From NCBI GenBank assembly GCA_040880285.1, contig JBBDIT010000022.1, positions 1 to 64,000 of the forward strand: a stretch of 64,000 bases of DNA, in the 5' to 3' direction. Within the stretch, counting starts at the first letter, position 1. Every line of letters starts with the position of its first letter. Shown one piece after another: positions 49,116 through 59,309 of this stretch. The notes under the pieces were generated by a model. It saw only the letters and a list, made by a program, of their open reading frames with translations. It did no database searches and had not been told where the DNA came from. The position numbers and the translations under genes were made by a program. The DNA comes from JANQJA01 sp040880285. GTDB taxonomy: Bacteria > Pseudomonadota > Gammaproteobacteria > Pseudomonadales > Azotimanducaceae.

Positions 49116-50357
49116 GTGAAGAATCGCAGAGTTGTTGTAACCGGTATGGGTATGCTGACGCCGCTTGGTGTCGATATGGAGTCCAGTTGGGAAGGCATGC
49201 TTGCCGGTAAGAGTGGCATTGGCCCGATTACGGCATTTGATCCAGAAGGTTATCCGGTTCGATTCGGTGGTGGTGTACCAGCATTCGATCTCGATGAGTA
49301 CCTGCCGGCCAAGGAAGCGAGGCGAATGGACGGATTTATCCAGTTTGGCCTGGTGACGGGGATCCAGGCCATGAAGGATTCGGGGCTCGAGGTTACTGAT
49401 GCAAACCGTCATCGAATTGGCGTTGCTGTGGGTTCCGGTATTGGCGGAATCGTTACCATCGAGACCTGCCACGACGTACTTTTGAAAAAGGGACCAGGGC
49501 GGGTTTCTCCCTTCTTCGTCCCGTCCAGTATCATCAATATGGTGGCGGGACACCTGTCCATTATGTTTGGATTGCAGGGGCCCAATATTGCGATCGTAAC
49601 TGCCTGTACCACTGGTACTCACAATATCGGCTTTGGTGCACGCCTGATCGCTGCCGGCGATGTCGACGTGATGCTGGCGGGGGGCGCGGAAAAGTCCACC
49701 TCGCCGACTACCATGGCAGGATTCGCCAGTATGAAAGCATTGTCGACCCGGAATGATGACCCGGAGCGGGCCAGCCGGCCCTGGGACAAAGACCGTGACG
49801 GATTTGTTCTCAGCGACGGCTCAGCGGTACTCGTACTGGAAGAATATGAGCATGCGAAAGCGCGAGGTGCAAGAATCTATTGCGAGCTTGCTGGATTTGG
49901 TATGAGTGCAGATGCGAGTCATATGACTTCTCCGTCAGAAAATGGTGCTGGTGCTGCCATGTCGATGAATAACGCACTGGCAAGTGCGGAAATGGATGCC
50001 TCCCAAATTGACTATATCAATGCCCACGGAACCTCGACGCCGCTGGGCGATGTGGCTGAAACCATGGGGATCAAGTCGGTGATGGGAAGTGGGGCCGACA
50101 AAATTGCCGTCAGCTCGACCAAGTCAATGATTGGCCATCTGCTTGGCGCAGCCGGTTCCGTTGAAGCCGTTATCTGCGCGCTCGCCATTCGAGATCAGGT
50201 AGCACCGCCGACCATTAACCTTGATGCGCCTGGCGAGGGCTGTGATCTCGATTATGTGCCACACAATGCTCGAGCCATGCCGATCAAAGTAGCACTTTCT
50301 AATTCGTTCGGGTTTGGTGGCACCAACGGTACATTGATATTCAAGCGAATTGACTAA
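49116..50357 (+). CDS. fabF: 3-oxoacyl-ACP synthase II FabF
   Basis: Condensing enzyme that elongates acyl-ACP. The 413-residue protein has the active-site cysteine in VTACTTGTHN (about residues 161-170), the histidines in NAHGTSTPLGD and MIGHLLGAAG, and the C-terminal NSFGFGGTNG. The start is GTG 49116 after a TAGGAGAG site. It overlaps the pabC open frame by 8 bp. Confidence 0.97.
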   Translation: MKNRRVVVTGMGMLTPLGVDMESSWEGMLAGKSGIGPITAFDPEGYPVRFGGGVPAFDLDEYLPAKEARRMDGFIQFGLVTGIQAMKDSGLEVTDANRHRIGVAVGSGIGGIVTIETCHDVLLKKGPGRVSPFFVPSSIINMVAGHLSIMFGLQGPNIAIVTACTTGTHNIGFGARLIAAGDVDVMLAGGAEKSTSPTTMAGFASMKALSTRNDDPERASRPWDKDRDGFVLSDGSAVLVLEEYEHAKARGARIYCELAGFGMSADASHMTSPSENGAGAAMSMNNALASAEMDASQIDYINAHGTSTPLGDVAETMGIKSVMGSGADKIAVSSTKSMIGHLLGAAGSVEAVICALAIRDQVAPPTINLDAPGEGCDLDYVPHNARAMPIKVALSNSFGFGGTNGTLIFKRID

Positions 50358-51222
50358 ACTCGCTTACGGGCAGGTTTATGAGGTTGATTCTCTGATGTTG
50401 GTTAATGGTCACAGCGCCGGCACTTTCCCTATAGATGACCGGGGACTCGCTTACGGTGATGGCGTCTTTGAAACGATTCGCTGTATCAATGGCAGACCGA
50501 TACTCTGGGCCGCGCATCTTGCACGCTTGCAACGTGGTTGCGATTTGCTTGGCATAAAAACAACCGGCAATCAGACCGATCTCATGCAAGACCTGACCCG
50601 AGACCGGGACACGCTCTTCGCTCACGCTCCTGACGACGCAATTTTGAAACTGATTGTCACTCGTGGCCAGGGTGGCAATGGCTATGCGCCGCCACTGGCG
50701 CAGTTGCCTAACCGAATGGTCTCAGTGCGCGCCTACTCGCCAGACCAGGCCGCTATTCAGGACGGCATCCATGTTTCGATTTGTGAAACCAGACTCGGCA
50801 TCAATCCAGGATTGGCTGGCGTTAAGCACTTGAACCGGCTTGAGCAGGTTCTGGGTGCGGCAGAAATCAAGGAAGGATCTGGTGAGGGCCTGATGCTGGA
50901 TATCAATGAGCAGGTTATTGAGGGCACTCGTAGTAATGTGTTTTTTGTCCGTGACGGTCAACTGATCACGCCTGACCTGGATCGCTGTGGCGTTCACGGT
51001 ACGCTGCGTGCATGGTTGCTGGCAACGGAAACTGTCGAAGTCTTACGAATCCCTGTCACAGTCCTGGCATCAGTCGAAGAAATGTTCACCTGCAACAGCG
51101 TTTATGGCATCTACCCTGTCACGCGGCTAAGCGGGCGAGGGCTCGAACGCCAACTGGACATAGGTGCGCGGACCCGAGGGCTTCAGTCGCGATTGCGCGA
51201 GTTGGGATTCAGGTCATGCTGA
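50350..51222 (+). CDS. pabC: aminodeoxychorismate lyase PabC
   Basis: PLP enzyme of folate synthesis that releases 4-aminobenzoate and pyruvate from aminodeoxychorismate. It is a fold-type IV (branched-chain aminotransferase-like) protein with DDRGLAYGDGVFETIR, the cofactor lysine in GVKHLNRLEQV and EGTRSNVFFV. The start is either TTG 50350 (290 residues, overlapping fabF) or ATG 50395 (275 residues), which follows a GAGG site and fits the family length better. It overlaps mltG by 7 bp. Confidence 0.93.
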   Translation: MTKLAYGQVYEVDSLMLVNGHSAGTFPIDDRGLAYGDGVFETIRCINGRPILWAAHLARLQRGCDLLGIKTTGNQTDLMQDLTRDRDTLFAHAPDDAILKLIVTRGQGGNGYAPPLAQLPNRMVSVRAYSPDQAAIQDGIHVSICETRLGINPGLAGVKHLNRLEQVLGAAEIKEGSGEGLMLDINEQVIEGTRSNVFFVRDGQLITPDLDRCGVHGTLRAWLLATETVEVLRIPVTVLASVEEMFTCNSVYGIYPVTRLSGRGLERQLDIGARTRGLQSRLRELGFRSC

Positions 51223-52268
51223 GGTCGGGCGGTTTCTTACTGGCGGTCCTGGTGGTGGGTGTGATCCTTACCGGGGCTTATGTATGGACTTCCATGGATA
51301 CTGAACTCAATGTGACCGCGGATGGTCAGATTTATGAGGTGCTCCCCGGCGCGACAATCAATGGGATTAGCGCGAATCTGGCCAGGGAACAAATTTTATC
51401 AGGATCCCCTGTCGCGTTTCGGCTGTATGCCAGAGCCACTGCCTCAAAGGGGCATATCAAAGCGGGTGAATACCGGCTGGTACCCGGTATGACAGGGCGG
51501 ACACTGCTGTCCTTGTTCCGCTCAGGAAAGGTGGTCCGGCATGAAATCACCTTTGTTGAAGGGTGGACGGTTCGGCAATGGCGTCAGCGCCTTGCTGCCG
51601 AGCCTCAAGTGCAGCAGACACTCGATGGAGTCCAGGACAATGCACTGATGAGCCAACTGGGCAAGGATGACATGAGTCCCGAAGGACAATTCTTCCCGGA
51701 CACCTACCAGTACACGCGGGGAGAGACTGACGTTTCTATTCTCGCCCGGGCCCACAGGAGGATGATCGAGGTACTGGAAATAGAGTGGGCCAGGGGAACA
51801 AGAAATCCGGTGCTGGCGTCACCTTACCAGGCACTAATCCTGGCCTCGATTGTGGAAAAGGAATCAGGTTATGAGCCAGACCTTCCACGTATTGCCAGCG
51901 TGTTCCTGAATCGGCTCAGCCGCAATATGCGATTACAGTCCGACCCGACGGTAATCTACGGAATTGACGAGTTTGACGGTAACCTGACGCGATCGGATCT
52001 TGCGCGTGCCAATGACTACAATACTTATACGGTGCGTGGGTTGCCCCCAACGCCCATCTGTAATCCAGGTCTTGCATCTATTCGTGCGACGCTTAATCCG
52101 GAGCCCTCCGGCTTTCTCTACTTTGTCGCGCGAGGGAATGGTACTAGCGAGTTCTCAGAGACTCTGGAGGACCATAACGCGGCAGTTACCCGCTTCCAGA
52201 AAGCTGGTAGGGTAGAAAATTACCAGAGTGCACCAGCGACACAAAAAAATGATCAGAAAAACCGGTAA
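51216..52268 (+). CDS. mltG: endolytic peptidoglycan transglycosylase MltG
   Basis: Inner-membrane lytic transglycosylase that cuts nascent glycan strands and may end their polymerisation. ATG 51216 gives 350 residues: a membrane anchor (about residues 5-25), a LysM-like region and the YceG catalytic domain with the glutamate in IVEKESGYEPDLPRIA and SDPTVIYGI. The open frame extends upstream inside pabC, but the membrane anchor defines the start. It overlaps tmk by 20 bp. Confidence 0.94.
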   Translation: MLRSGGFLLAVLVVGVILTGAYVWTSMDTELNVTADGQIYEVLPGATINGISANLAREQILSGSPVAFRLYARATASKGHIKAGEYRLVPGMTGRTLLSLFRSGKVVRHEITFVEGWTVRQWRQRLAAEPQVQQTLDGVQDNALMSQLGKDDMSPEGQFFPDTYQYTRGETDVSILARAHRRMIEVLEIEWARGTRNPVLASPYQALILASIVEKESGYEPDLPRIASVFLNRLSRNMRLQSDPTVIYGIDEFDGNLTRSDLARANDYNTYTVRGLPPTPICNPGLASIRATLNPEPSGFLYFVARGNGTSEFSETLEDHNAAVTRFQKAGRVENYQSAPATQKNDQKNR

Positions 52269-52887
52269 GTTTGTCACGCTGGAGGGCATTGAAGGCGTTG
52301 GCAAGTCCAGCAATATGGATGTCATCGAAGAGACGCTTCGGCACCACGGTATTCCTTCTGTGTTGACACGTGAACCTGGTGGCACAGTGGTTTCTGAGCG
52401 CGTCCGGGAATTGTTACTGGATCGTGAGACGACCATGAGCCCGATGACAGAATTACTGCTGATGTTTGCGGCTCGTGTGCAACACGTTGAAGGTTTGATC
52501 AAACCGGCGCTGGCGACAGGTTCCTGGGTTATCTGCGACCGGTTTACCGACTCAACTTATGCCTATCAGGGGGGTGGCAGGGCAATAGACCCAAGGCGGA
52601 TTGAGCAGCTGGAAGATATCGCCCTGGCTGGTTTCCAGCCTGATATCACAATTGTACTGGATGTGCCGGTGGAACTCGGTATGTCACGTGCGGGGCAACG
52701 TTCTGAACAGGATCGATTTGAGCAGGAGGATCTGGCATTTTTCGAGCGCGCGCGTGCGGTGTTTCTGGAACGTGCGGCGAGCCATGAGAGATATCACGTG
52801 ATTGATGCGTCTTCCAATCTTGGATCGGTTAATGACCAGGTCGCGCTGGTGATAGAGAACGCGGTTGAGGCAGCCCGGGAATCCTGA
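52249..52887 (+). CDS. tmk: thymidylate kinase
   Basis: Phosphorylates dTMP to dTDP. ATG 52249 gives 212 residues; the open frame reaches back to 52228. Motifs are the P-loop EGIEGVGKSS (about residues 12-21), the DR(Y/F) segment CDRFTDSTYAYQGGGR, LTREPGGT and an arginine-rich lid (RAGQRSEQDRFEQE). The stop and the holB start share bases (TGATG). Confidence 0.96.
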   Translation: MIRKTGKFVTLEGIEGVGKSSNMDVIEETLRHHGIPSVLTREPGGTVVSERVRELLLDRETTMSPMTELLLMFAARVQHVEGLIKPALATGSWVICDRFTDSTYAYQGGGRAIDPRRIEQLEDIALAGFQPDITIVLDVPVELGMSRAGQRSEQDRFEQEDLAFFERARAVFLERAASHERYHVIDASSNLGSVNDQVALVIENAVEAARES

Positions 52888-53873
52888 TGGGCACAGAAAT
52901 TTACCCATGGCATAGCGCGCATTTCGATCGCATTGTGCGTATGCGTGCAGGCGACAAGCTGCCGCATGCGCTCCTGTTTTCCGGACCGGAAAATCTCGGC
53001 AAAAGAGATTTTGCAATGGCGATTGCGGCGTTTATGATGTGTCGCAGTCCTCATCTTTCGAGTCGGTGCGAGCAGTGTGACAACTGCCGGTTATTCAACG
53101 CAGGTACACATCCGGACTTCCGCCTGGTCTCACCCCAGGATTCAAAGCTTATCAAGATTGAGCAAATTCGTGACCTGATAGAATGGAGTAACCAGACGCC
53201 GCAACGAGGCGGCGCAAGAACGGTTGTCATCGCACCTGCCGAGCAAATGAATGTGTACTCTGCCAATGCACTTCTCAAATTCCTCGAAGAGCCGGGCACC
53301 AACACACTCATTATGTTGATCACTGATCTGCCCGGGCGGCTCCTACCTACCATACGGAGCCGGTGCCAGCATTTTGATTTCACTATTCCGGAGCGAGAGC
53401 TGGCCCTGTCGTGGCTCAAGAACCGTGTTGAAGGTGTGGGGCCAGATGTTGAACTGCTGTTATCGATTGCTGGTGGTGCGCCCCTGGCCGTGGCAAACGA
53501 CTATACTGATGCGTTCCTTGCTCGCCGACACGAACTGGCCGTTGCAATCGGTTCGTTGATTGAGGGCGAAAACCCACTGGTTGTGGCGCGCAAACTGGCA
53601 GGAACGGATCCACAAGCGGATCTCGCAGTGATCTACAGCGTTTTTGCGGATGCTTTGCGGCTCGATCTATCTGCCGATACTAAATCAATTAAAAACAATG
53701 ATATACGGGATATAGTTGAACTAATTTGTGATCGAATTGATGGCAAAGGCCTGTTTGCCGCGGTAGACGCTGTGGCACGAGTTCGCAGGGAGGTTTCGTC
53801 GTCTTCAAACCCGAATATGCAGTTACTGTTTGAGGGCCTTGCGATAGAGATGGCAGGATATTGCTCCTTGTAG
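52887..53873 (+). CDS. holB: DNA polymerase III delta' subunit
   Basis: Clamp-loader subunit. The 328-residue protein has the AAA-like fold with a degenerate P-loop SGPENLGKRDFA, the four-cysteine zinc module (C-R-S-P region to CEQCDNC, about residues 52-68), and the NALLKFLEEPG and SRCQHFDF motifs that mark delta'. It sits between tmk and pilZ, the order known from Pseudomonas. Confidence 0.95.
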   Translation: MGTEIYPWHSAHFDRIVRMRAGDKLPHALLFSGPENLGKRDFAMAIAAFMMCRSPHLSSRCEQCDNCRLFNAGTHPDFRLVSPQDSKLIKIEQIRDLIEWSNQTPQRGGARTVVIAPAEQMNVYSANALLKFLEEPGTNTLIMLITDLPGRLLPTIRSRCQHFDFTIPERELALSWLKNRVEGVGPDVELLLSIAGGAPLAVANDYTDAFLARRHELAVAIGSLIEGENPLVVARKLAGTDPQADLAVIYSVFADALRLDLSADTKSIKNNDIRDIVELICDRIDGKGLFAAVDAVARVRREVSSSSNPNMQLLFEGLAIEMAGYCSL

Positions 53874-53943
53874 ATTGCAGGTCCATGAGGCAGAATTTCG
53901 TAACAAAATTTAAGCGCCGACAGGCGATACAAGAGCAGAGTGC

Positions 53944-54300
53944 ATGGGTAAATTAGCCAGAGGTGGCGCCAAGAAGACGATGATCGCCTTGACCATCAAG
54001 GACAAGGTGGTGCTCCACAATTACTACATGCCTTTCATCAAGAACGGCGGCTTGTTTATAGCAAACCGTACGGAATATGATCTTGGCGATGACGTCTTTA
54101 TCTTGCTGAATCTCATGGACGAAACCGAGAAAATTCCGGTGGCAGGTAAAGTTATCTGGATCGCAAAGAAAGGCGTTAAGAGCCCTCATACCCCGGGGGT
54201 CGGGATTCAATTCAGTGACCCCGACAATGTCGCCAAAGACAAGATCGAAACCTATCTCGCGGGATCACTGGGCTCTGCCAACTCCACGGCTACAATGTAG
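53944..54300 (+). CDS. pilZ: type IV pilus-associated PilZ protein
   Basis: A 118-residue single PilZ domain with GGLFIANRTEYDLGDDVFIL, a PVAGKVIWI strand and GVGIQFSD. The RxxxR motif for cyclic di-GMP is absent, as in the pilus-assembly PilZ proteins that do not bind the nucleotide themselves. Its place after holB is conserved. Together with comEC it hints at type IV pilus-linked DNA uptake, but no other pil genes are here. Confidence 0.9.
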   Translation: MGKLARGGAKKTMIALTIKDKVVLHNYYMPFIKNGGLFIANRTEYDLGDDVFILLNLMDETEKIPVAGKVIWIAKKGVKSPHTPGVGIQFSDPDNVAKDKIETYLAGSLGSANSTATM

Positions 54301-54324
54301 ACTGGCTGGGTCAGGAAAACCGAA

Positions 54325-55095
54325 ATGACATATTGTGTGGCAATTTCCGTCGATGCCGGTCTGTGTTTCATCTCTGATTCACGCACCAACGCGGGTGTTG
54401 ATAATGTCAGCACCTATTCCAAGATGCACGCTTTCGGTATCGATCGCGAACGTCAGATTATTTTGTTGTCCGCCGGTAACCTGGCCACCACGCAGGGGGT
54501 GATCGGTAAGCTGAAGAAAGATATCAAACAGGGTGCACAATGTAACCTTCTTAATATGCCACATCTCGAAGATGCAGCGGACTATGTCGGTGAGGTCAGC
54601 GTGGCCCAGCAAGCCAAGCACAAGTCAGGGGGGGCATCATTTGAAGCAAGCTTCATCGTTGGCGGGCAGATACTGGACCAAAAACCAAACCTGTATCTGG
54701 TGTATGCGGCAGGCAACCACATCACCACGTCAACCGATACGCCGTTTTTGCAGATCGGCGAAAGCAAGTATGGCAAGCCGATCCTTGACCGGATTATCGG
54801 GCCGCATTCGACATTGGATACCGCGGCCGTTTGCGGGCTCGTATCAATGGATTCCACCATGCGCAGTAATCTGACGGTTGGACCACCCATCGAAGTATTG
54901 ATCTATGAGGTGGGCACGCTTGTTATCAATCGTAGGTATCGATTTGAAGAATCCAGTGAGTACTTAAGGCAGATCAACAAAAGCTGGGACGCCAAATTGA
55001 AAGAAGCATTCTCCAGTATGCCCCCGATCGCCTGGAGCGATAACTGGGATAAGACTGGCAGAGCGGACAATCCCGGTGGAAACAATCGCAACTAA
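54325..55095 (+). CDS. anbu: proteasome-like peptidase Anbu
   Basis: Anbu (ancestral beta subunit) is an Ntn-hydrolase related to proteasome subunits and HslV. The 256-residue protein starts MTYCVAISVDAGLCFISDSR; removal of Met1 would expose Thr2 as the nucleophile, and the aspartate at residue 18 is conserved. It forms helical or ring assemblies without a known ATPase. The gene stands 21 bp before a transglutaminase-DUF2126 gene and close to alpha-E and ATP-grasp genes, the known Anbu neighbourhood. The substrate is not established. Confidence 0.93.
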   Translation: MTYCVAISVDAGLCFISDSRTNAGVDNVSTYSKMHAFGIDRERQIILLSAGNLATTQGVIGKLKKDIKQGAQCNLLNMPHLEDAADYVGEVSVAQQAKHKSGGASFEASFIVGGQILDQKPNLYLVYAAGNHITTSTDTPFLQIGESKYGKPILDRIIGPHSTLDTAAVCGLVSMDSTMRSNLTVGPPIEVLIYEVGTLVINRRYRFEESSEYLRQINKSWDAKLKEAFSSMPPIAWSDNWDKTGRADNPGGNNRN

Positions 55096-55116
55096 TCTGC
55101 TGTATAGTGTGGGATC

Positions 55117-58100
55117 ATGACGATCAGGGTTGCGCTAAACCACAAGACTGAATATCGGTTCGACAAACCGATCACGATACATCCTCATGTGATTCGGCTC
55201 AGACCCTCGCCACACTGCAGGACTCCGATCAGCGCATATTCCCTCAAAGTGACGCCTTCCCATCACTTTCTCAACTGGCAGCAGGATCCGTTTGGTAATT
55301 ACCTGGCGCGATTCGTGTTCCCTGAACGGACCCGGGAACTACTTATCCACGTTGAGTTGATTGCGGAAATGACCGTAATCAATCCGTTCGATTTCTTTCT
55401 TGAGGAGAGTGCCGAGACTTTTCCTTTGAGGTATGAACCACTCTTGACCAAGGATCTGGGACCTTATCTGGAAATCAAGGAATCAGGCCCGCTGTTGACT
55501 GAGTGGTTGTCACAGGTGAAGCGCGACAAGCAAGCGATCGTCGATTTTCTTGTGTCAGTAAACCAGCGGCTGCAAAAGGACGTTGGTTATCTCATTCGAT
55601 TTGAACCGGGTGTGCAGAGCTGTGATGAAACGCTTAAACTCGGCTCTGGCTCTTGTCGTGACAGTGCCTGGTTGTTGGTCCAGATTTTCAGGCACCTGGG
55701 CCTTGCCGCGAGATTTGTATCCGGTTATCTCATTCAGTTGACTGCTGACCAGAAATCACTGGATGGCCCGTCCGGTCCTGACGAGGACTTCACTGACCTG
55801 CACGCCTGGACCGAAATCTTCCTGCCTGGTGCTGGCTGGATTGGGCTTGACCCGACTTCTGGCCTGTTTGCCGGGGAAGGCCATATTCCCCTTGCCTGCA
55901 CACCTGAACCACAGAGTGCGGCGGCCGTGTCCGGTGCGACCGAACCGACACAAGTTCATTTCCACTACGAAAATACCGTGACCCGTATTTTTGAAGATCC
56001 CCGGGTCACTCGGCCCTATGATGACATGCAGTGGAGCAAGGTCGAGCGTCTTGCTGCCAAGGTTGACAAGGAACTCGATGCAGGCGATGTCAGGTTGACG
56101 ATGGGTGGCGAGCCGACATTTGTATCTATCGATGATATGGAGGGGGCGCAGTGGAACACGGCAGCATTTGGCGAAGACAAACGGCGCCTTGCGGCTAATT
56201 TATTCAAACGCCTTCGGCAGAGATTCGGCCCCGGTGGCTTGACCCACATCGGGCAAGGCAAATGGTATCCGGGTGAACCCTTACCCCGTTGGGCCCTGTC
56301 ATTGGTCTGGAGAACGGATGGCAAGCCGCTATGGTCGAACCAGGCGCTAGTGGCGGATGAAACCACGCAAGGTGAGTTTTCAGTCGAGGCTGCCCATGAC
56401 TTTGCCTGCAAACTTGCCAGGGACCTTGGACTGGATAAACGGTTTGTTGTGCCTGGCTACGAAGATGTGGGCTACTACCTCTGGCGCGAAGGGCAGTTAC
56501 CGGAAAATTTGACGCCGGAAAACAACCAGCTTGAGGATCCGCTGGAGCGCGAGCGATTTCGCACCCTGTTTGCGGCGAACCTGGGAGATCCAGTCGGATT
56601 CGCATTGCCTATCAAATGGCAGGAAATAGATGAGGTCAAGGGTTTCTGGAAGACCAGCGAATGGCCATTTCGAACGAAATACATGTATCTGGTTCCCGGT
56701 GATTCCCCCATGGGTCTGCGTATGCCCCTCAACGCGCTACCCTGGCGCAAGCCGGACCCAACTGAATTTGAACCGGAGGTAGATCACTTTGCCACGGTTA
56801 TCCAACAGGTTGAAACCGTAAAGGATGTGGAGGCAGATGATGAGATTCTGCATACTGCCATGTGTTTTGAGGTGCGTAACGGCAATCTACACATTTTTAT
56901 GCCACCACTGTCACGGTTTGAAGTGTATGAGGTACTGCTCGGGAATATTGAGGCAGTGGCAGGGTCCCTAAATCTGCCGGTAGTCATAGAAGGCTATGAG
57001 CCGCCTAAAGATGAAAGGGCCAGGCTATTGCAGATCACACCGGACCCGGGAGTAATCGAGGTCAATGTCCACCCGGCTACCAACTGGCCGGATCTCGTAG
57101 ATATCTGTGAGGGCATCTACGCAGATGCGCGGGAGTCGAGACTCGGTACGGAAAAATTCATGCTTGATGGCAAGCATTCTGGAACCGGTGGCGGTAATCA
57201 CGTCACGCTGGGTGCTGCAAAACCCGTAGACAGTCCGTTCCTGCGGCGACCGGAGTTGCTCAAGAGTCTGGTGATTTACTGGCAAAATCATCCTGCATTG
57301 TCCTACCTGTTTTCAGGGCTCTTTATCGGGCCCACCAGCCAGTCGCCGAGGGTGGATGAGGCGCGGGATGACAATCTCTATGAGCTCGAGATCGCGCTGG
57401 CGCGAATTCCCCAGGGCGATAGTAAGCAACCCTGGCTGGTTGATCGCCTGCTTCGAAATTTTCTGGTTGATTTGACCGGAAATACTCACCGATCAGAGTT
57501 TTGTATCGATAAACTCTACTCCCCTGATGGTCCTGCTGGGCGTCGTGGTCTGCTGGAATTTCGGTCCTTTGAAATGCCACCCCATGCACGTATGAGTCTG
57601 GTGCAGATGTTGTTGATGCGTGCCTTGATCGCGATGTTCTGGAAACGACCTTACAACAATCGCCTGGTACGCTGGGGCACTGAACTGCACGATAAGTTCA
57701 TGCTACGTCATTTCGTTGTAGAAGATATGAAGCTGGTGGTCGAAGACTTGAGACGCAGCGGATACTATTTTGACATTGATTGGTTTGCACCGTTCGTGGA
57801 ATTTCGATTCCCGCGGATTGGCACGGTCAATGTGGGCGATATAGAACTTTCATTGTACTCAGCACTTGAGCCGTGGCATGTACTCGGCGAAGAATCCACC
57901 GGGCAAGGTACGTCCCGCTATGTTGATTCAACGGTTGAACGCATGCAGGTGACGCTGGACAACGCTGTGTCTGATCGATACATGGTCACTTGTAATGGTC
58001 GCAGGGTCCCCATGCGGAAAAGTGGCCAGCGTGGTCGCCAGATTGGGGCAGTGAGATATAAAGCCTGGGATGCCTGGTCCAGCCTGCATCCTACGGTAGG

Positions 58101-58356
58101 CACCCATAATCCCCTCGTATTTGACATCATTGATGTCGATAACCGGCGTTCCCTGGGCGGGTGCACTTACCACGTGTCGCATCCCGGTGGGCGCAATTAC
58201 GATACCTTCCCGGTGAATGCGGCGGAAGCAGAGGCAAGACGTAATGCAAGGTTCTGGACGATCGGTAAAACCCAGGGGCGTATAAAAATTCCGCCGGATG
58301 AAAGTCATCCGGACCAGCCGCTGACCCTAGACCTGCGCTGGCCGAATCCTGTTTAG
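55117..58356 (+). CDS. transglutaminase-like protein fused to DUF2126
   Basis: A 1079-residue cytoplasmic protein without a signal peptide. The N-terminal part is a bacterial transglutaminase/protease-like domain with a complete triad: C180 (SGSCRDSAW), H229 (LHAWTEIF) and D245 (GLDPTSG). The remainder is DUF2126, with GNHVTLG and DARESRLGTEKFMLDGKHSG segments; as I recall it was proposed to be a carboxylate-amine ligase of glutamine-synthetase fold. Such a pair could both make and cut amide links. It is a standard partner of Anbu. It ends 4 bp into the convergent alpha-E gene. Confidence 0.92.
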   Translation: MTIRVALNHKTEYRFDKPITIHPHVIRLRPSPHCRTPISAYSLKVTPSHHFLNWQQDPFGNYLARFVFPERTRELLIHVELIAEMTVINPFDFFLEESAETFPLRYEPLLTKDLGPYLEIKESGPLLTEWLSQVKRDKQAIVDFLVSVNQRLQKDVGYLIRFEPGVQSCDETLKLGSGSCRDSAWLLVQIFRHLGLAARFVSGYLIQLTADQKSLDGPSGPDEDFTDLHAWTEIFLPGAGWIGLDPTSGLFAGEGHIPLACTPEPQSAAAVSGATEPTQVHFHYENTVTRIFEDPRVTRPYDDMQWSKVERLAAKVDKELDAGDVRLTMGGEPTFVSIDDMEGAQWNTAAFGEDKRRLAANLFKRLRQRFGPGGLTHIGQGKWYPGEPLPRWALSLVWRTDGKPLWSNQALVADETTQGEFSVEAAHDFACKLARDLGLDKRFVVPGYEDVGYYLWREGQLPENLTPENNQLEDPLERERFRTLFAANLGDPVGFALPIKWQEIDEVKGFWKTSEWPFRTKYMYLVPGDSPMGLRMPLNALPWRKPDPTEFEPEVDHFATVIQQVETVKDVEADDEILHTAMCFEVRNGNLHIFMPPLSRFEVYEVLLGNIEAVAGSLNLPVVIEGYEPPKDERARLLQITPDPGVIEVNVHPATNWPDLVDICEGIYADARESRLGTEKFMLDGKHSGTGGGNHVTLGAAKPVDSPFLRRPELLKSLVIYWQNHPALSYLFSGLFIGPTSQSPRVDEARDDNLYELEIALARIPQGDSKQPWLVDRLLRNFLVDLTGNTHRSEFCIDKLYSPDGPAGRRGLLEFRSFEMPPHARMSLVQMLLMRALIAMFWKRPYNNRLVRWGTELHDKFMLRHFVVEDMKLVVEDLRRSGYYFDIDWFAPFVEFRFPRIGTVNVGDIELSLYSALEPWHVLGEESTGQGTSRYVDSTVERMQVTLDNAVSDRYMVTCNGRRVPMRKSGQRGRQIGAVRYKAWDAWSSLHPTVGTHNPLVFDIIDVDNRRSLGGCTYHVSHPGGRNYDTFPVNAAEAEARRNARFWTIGKTQGRIKIPPDESHPDQPLTLDLRWPNPV

Positions 58357-59300
58357 TCCTGTTCCTGGTCCAAAACCAATTCCTGGTTAAACCAGGAATT
58401 AACGACATGATTGTGAATTTCTGCAAGGTCCACCTGGATCTCGTCAATAAACTCATGCAGTTTTGATTCGTCCAATAAATTTGCGATGTTTGCGCTGGCT
58501 AACAATCGTTGCGAGTGACTGACAGCGCGTACTGAAAGATCACTGTTTGGCATCTGAACGCAACATCCAGCCACTTCGCCCAGGCAGTGTGCAACAGATC
58601 GCGGGAACTTCTCATTACATAACAAAAATTCAACGACGTCTTCACCATTGACCCGGTCCTGCACATGTTGCCTGTACATCTGATACGCGGTCAGGGATTT
58701 CAAGACGTTCATCCACAGGATATTTTCGTACTCCAGTAAGGCATTTTCACCAGGCTTCATCAGGTTAAGGCAACCGACATCGACAATCCGTGTTGTCATG
58801 TCAGCGCGTTCGAGATTGCGACCAATCTTGATGAAGTTGTAGGCGACGTCGGCTGACATGTTGCCTGCGAGGAGTCCCGTCAACTGGTGGCAATAGCCAA
58901 TCACGTCTGCCAGAAACTTGTGCCGGCCGGTACGATTGATGCCCTTGTCGAGATTACGCTTCAAATACAGATGCAATTCATTTATGCGTTCCCAGGCTTC
59001 CGTCGGGAAAATCTCCCTGGTTGTTCTGGCATTTTCCCGTGCCATCCGCGCGGCTGTACGAATCGAATAGGACTCGTCTTCCAACAGGAATTTGACGACA
59101 TTTCGTTCATCAATCCGGGAGAATCGATTTTCAAACTCGGTTCCGATTCCGGTAATGTTGACCATGCTTTCCCAGATGTGATTCGCCTTTGGTAGGTCCA
59201 GGACGAGATTGGTATTGACGCTGATGATACGCGCCGTATTTTCCGCGCGCTCAACGTAGCGACCAAACCAGTACATTCTTTCTGCAACTCTAGCTAACAT
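58353..59300 (-). CDS. alpha-E domain protein (DUF403)
   Basis: A 315-residue all-helical protein of the alpha-E family. It begins MLARVAERMYWFGRYVERAENTAR (signature WxGRYxERAE, residues 11-20). Family members nearly always neighbour circularly permuted ATP-grasp and transglutaminase genes. The biochemical role is unknown. It follows the ATP-grasp gene by 9 bp on the same strand and is convergent with the transglutaminase gene. Confidence 0.92.
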   Translation of the reverse strand: MLARVAERMYWFGRYVERAENTARIISVNTNLVLDLPKANHIWESMVNITGIGTEFENRFSRIDERNVVKFLLEDESYSIRTAARMARENARTTREIFPTEAWERINELHLYLKRNLDKGINRTGRHKFLADVIGYCHQLTGLLAGNMSADVAYNFIKIGRNLERADMTTRIVDVGCLNLMKPGENALLEYENILWMNVLKSLTAYQMYRQHVQDRVNGEDVVEFLLCNEKFPRSVAHCLGEVAGCCVQMPNSDLSVRAVSHSQRLLASANIANLLDESKLHEFIDEIQVDLAEIHNHVVNSWFNQELVLDQEQD

Positions 59301-59309
59301 TTTTTAAGT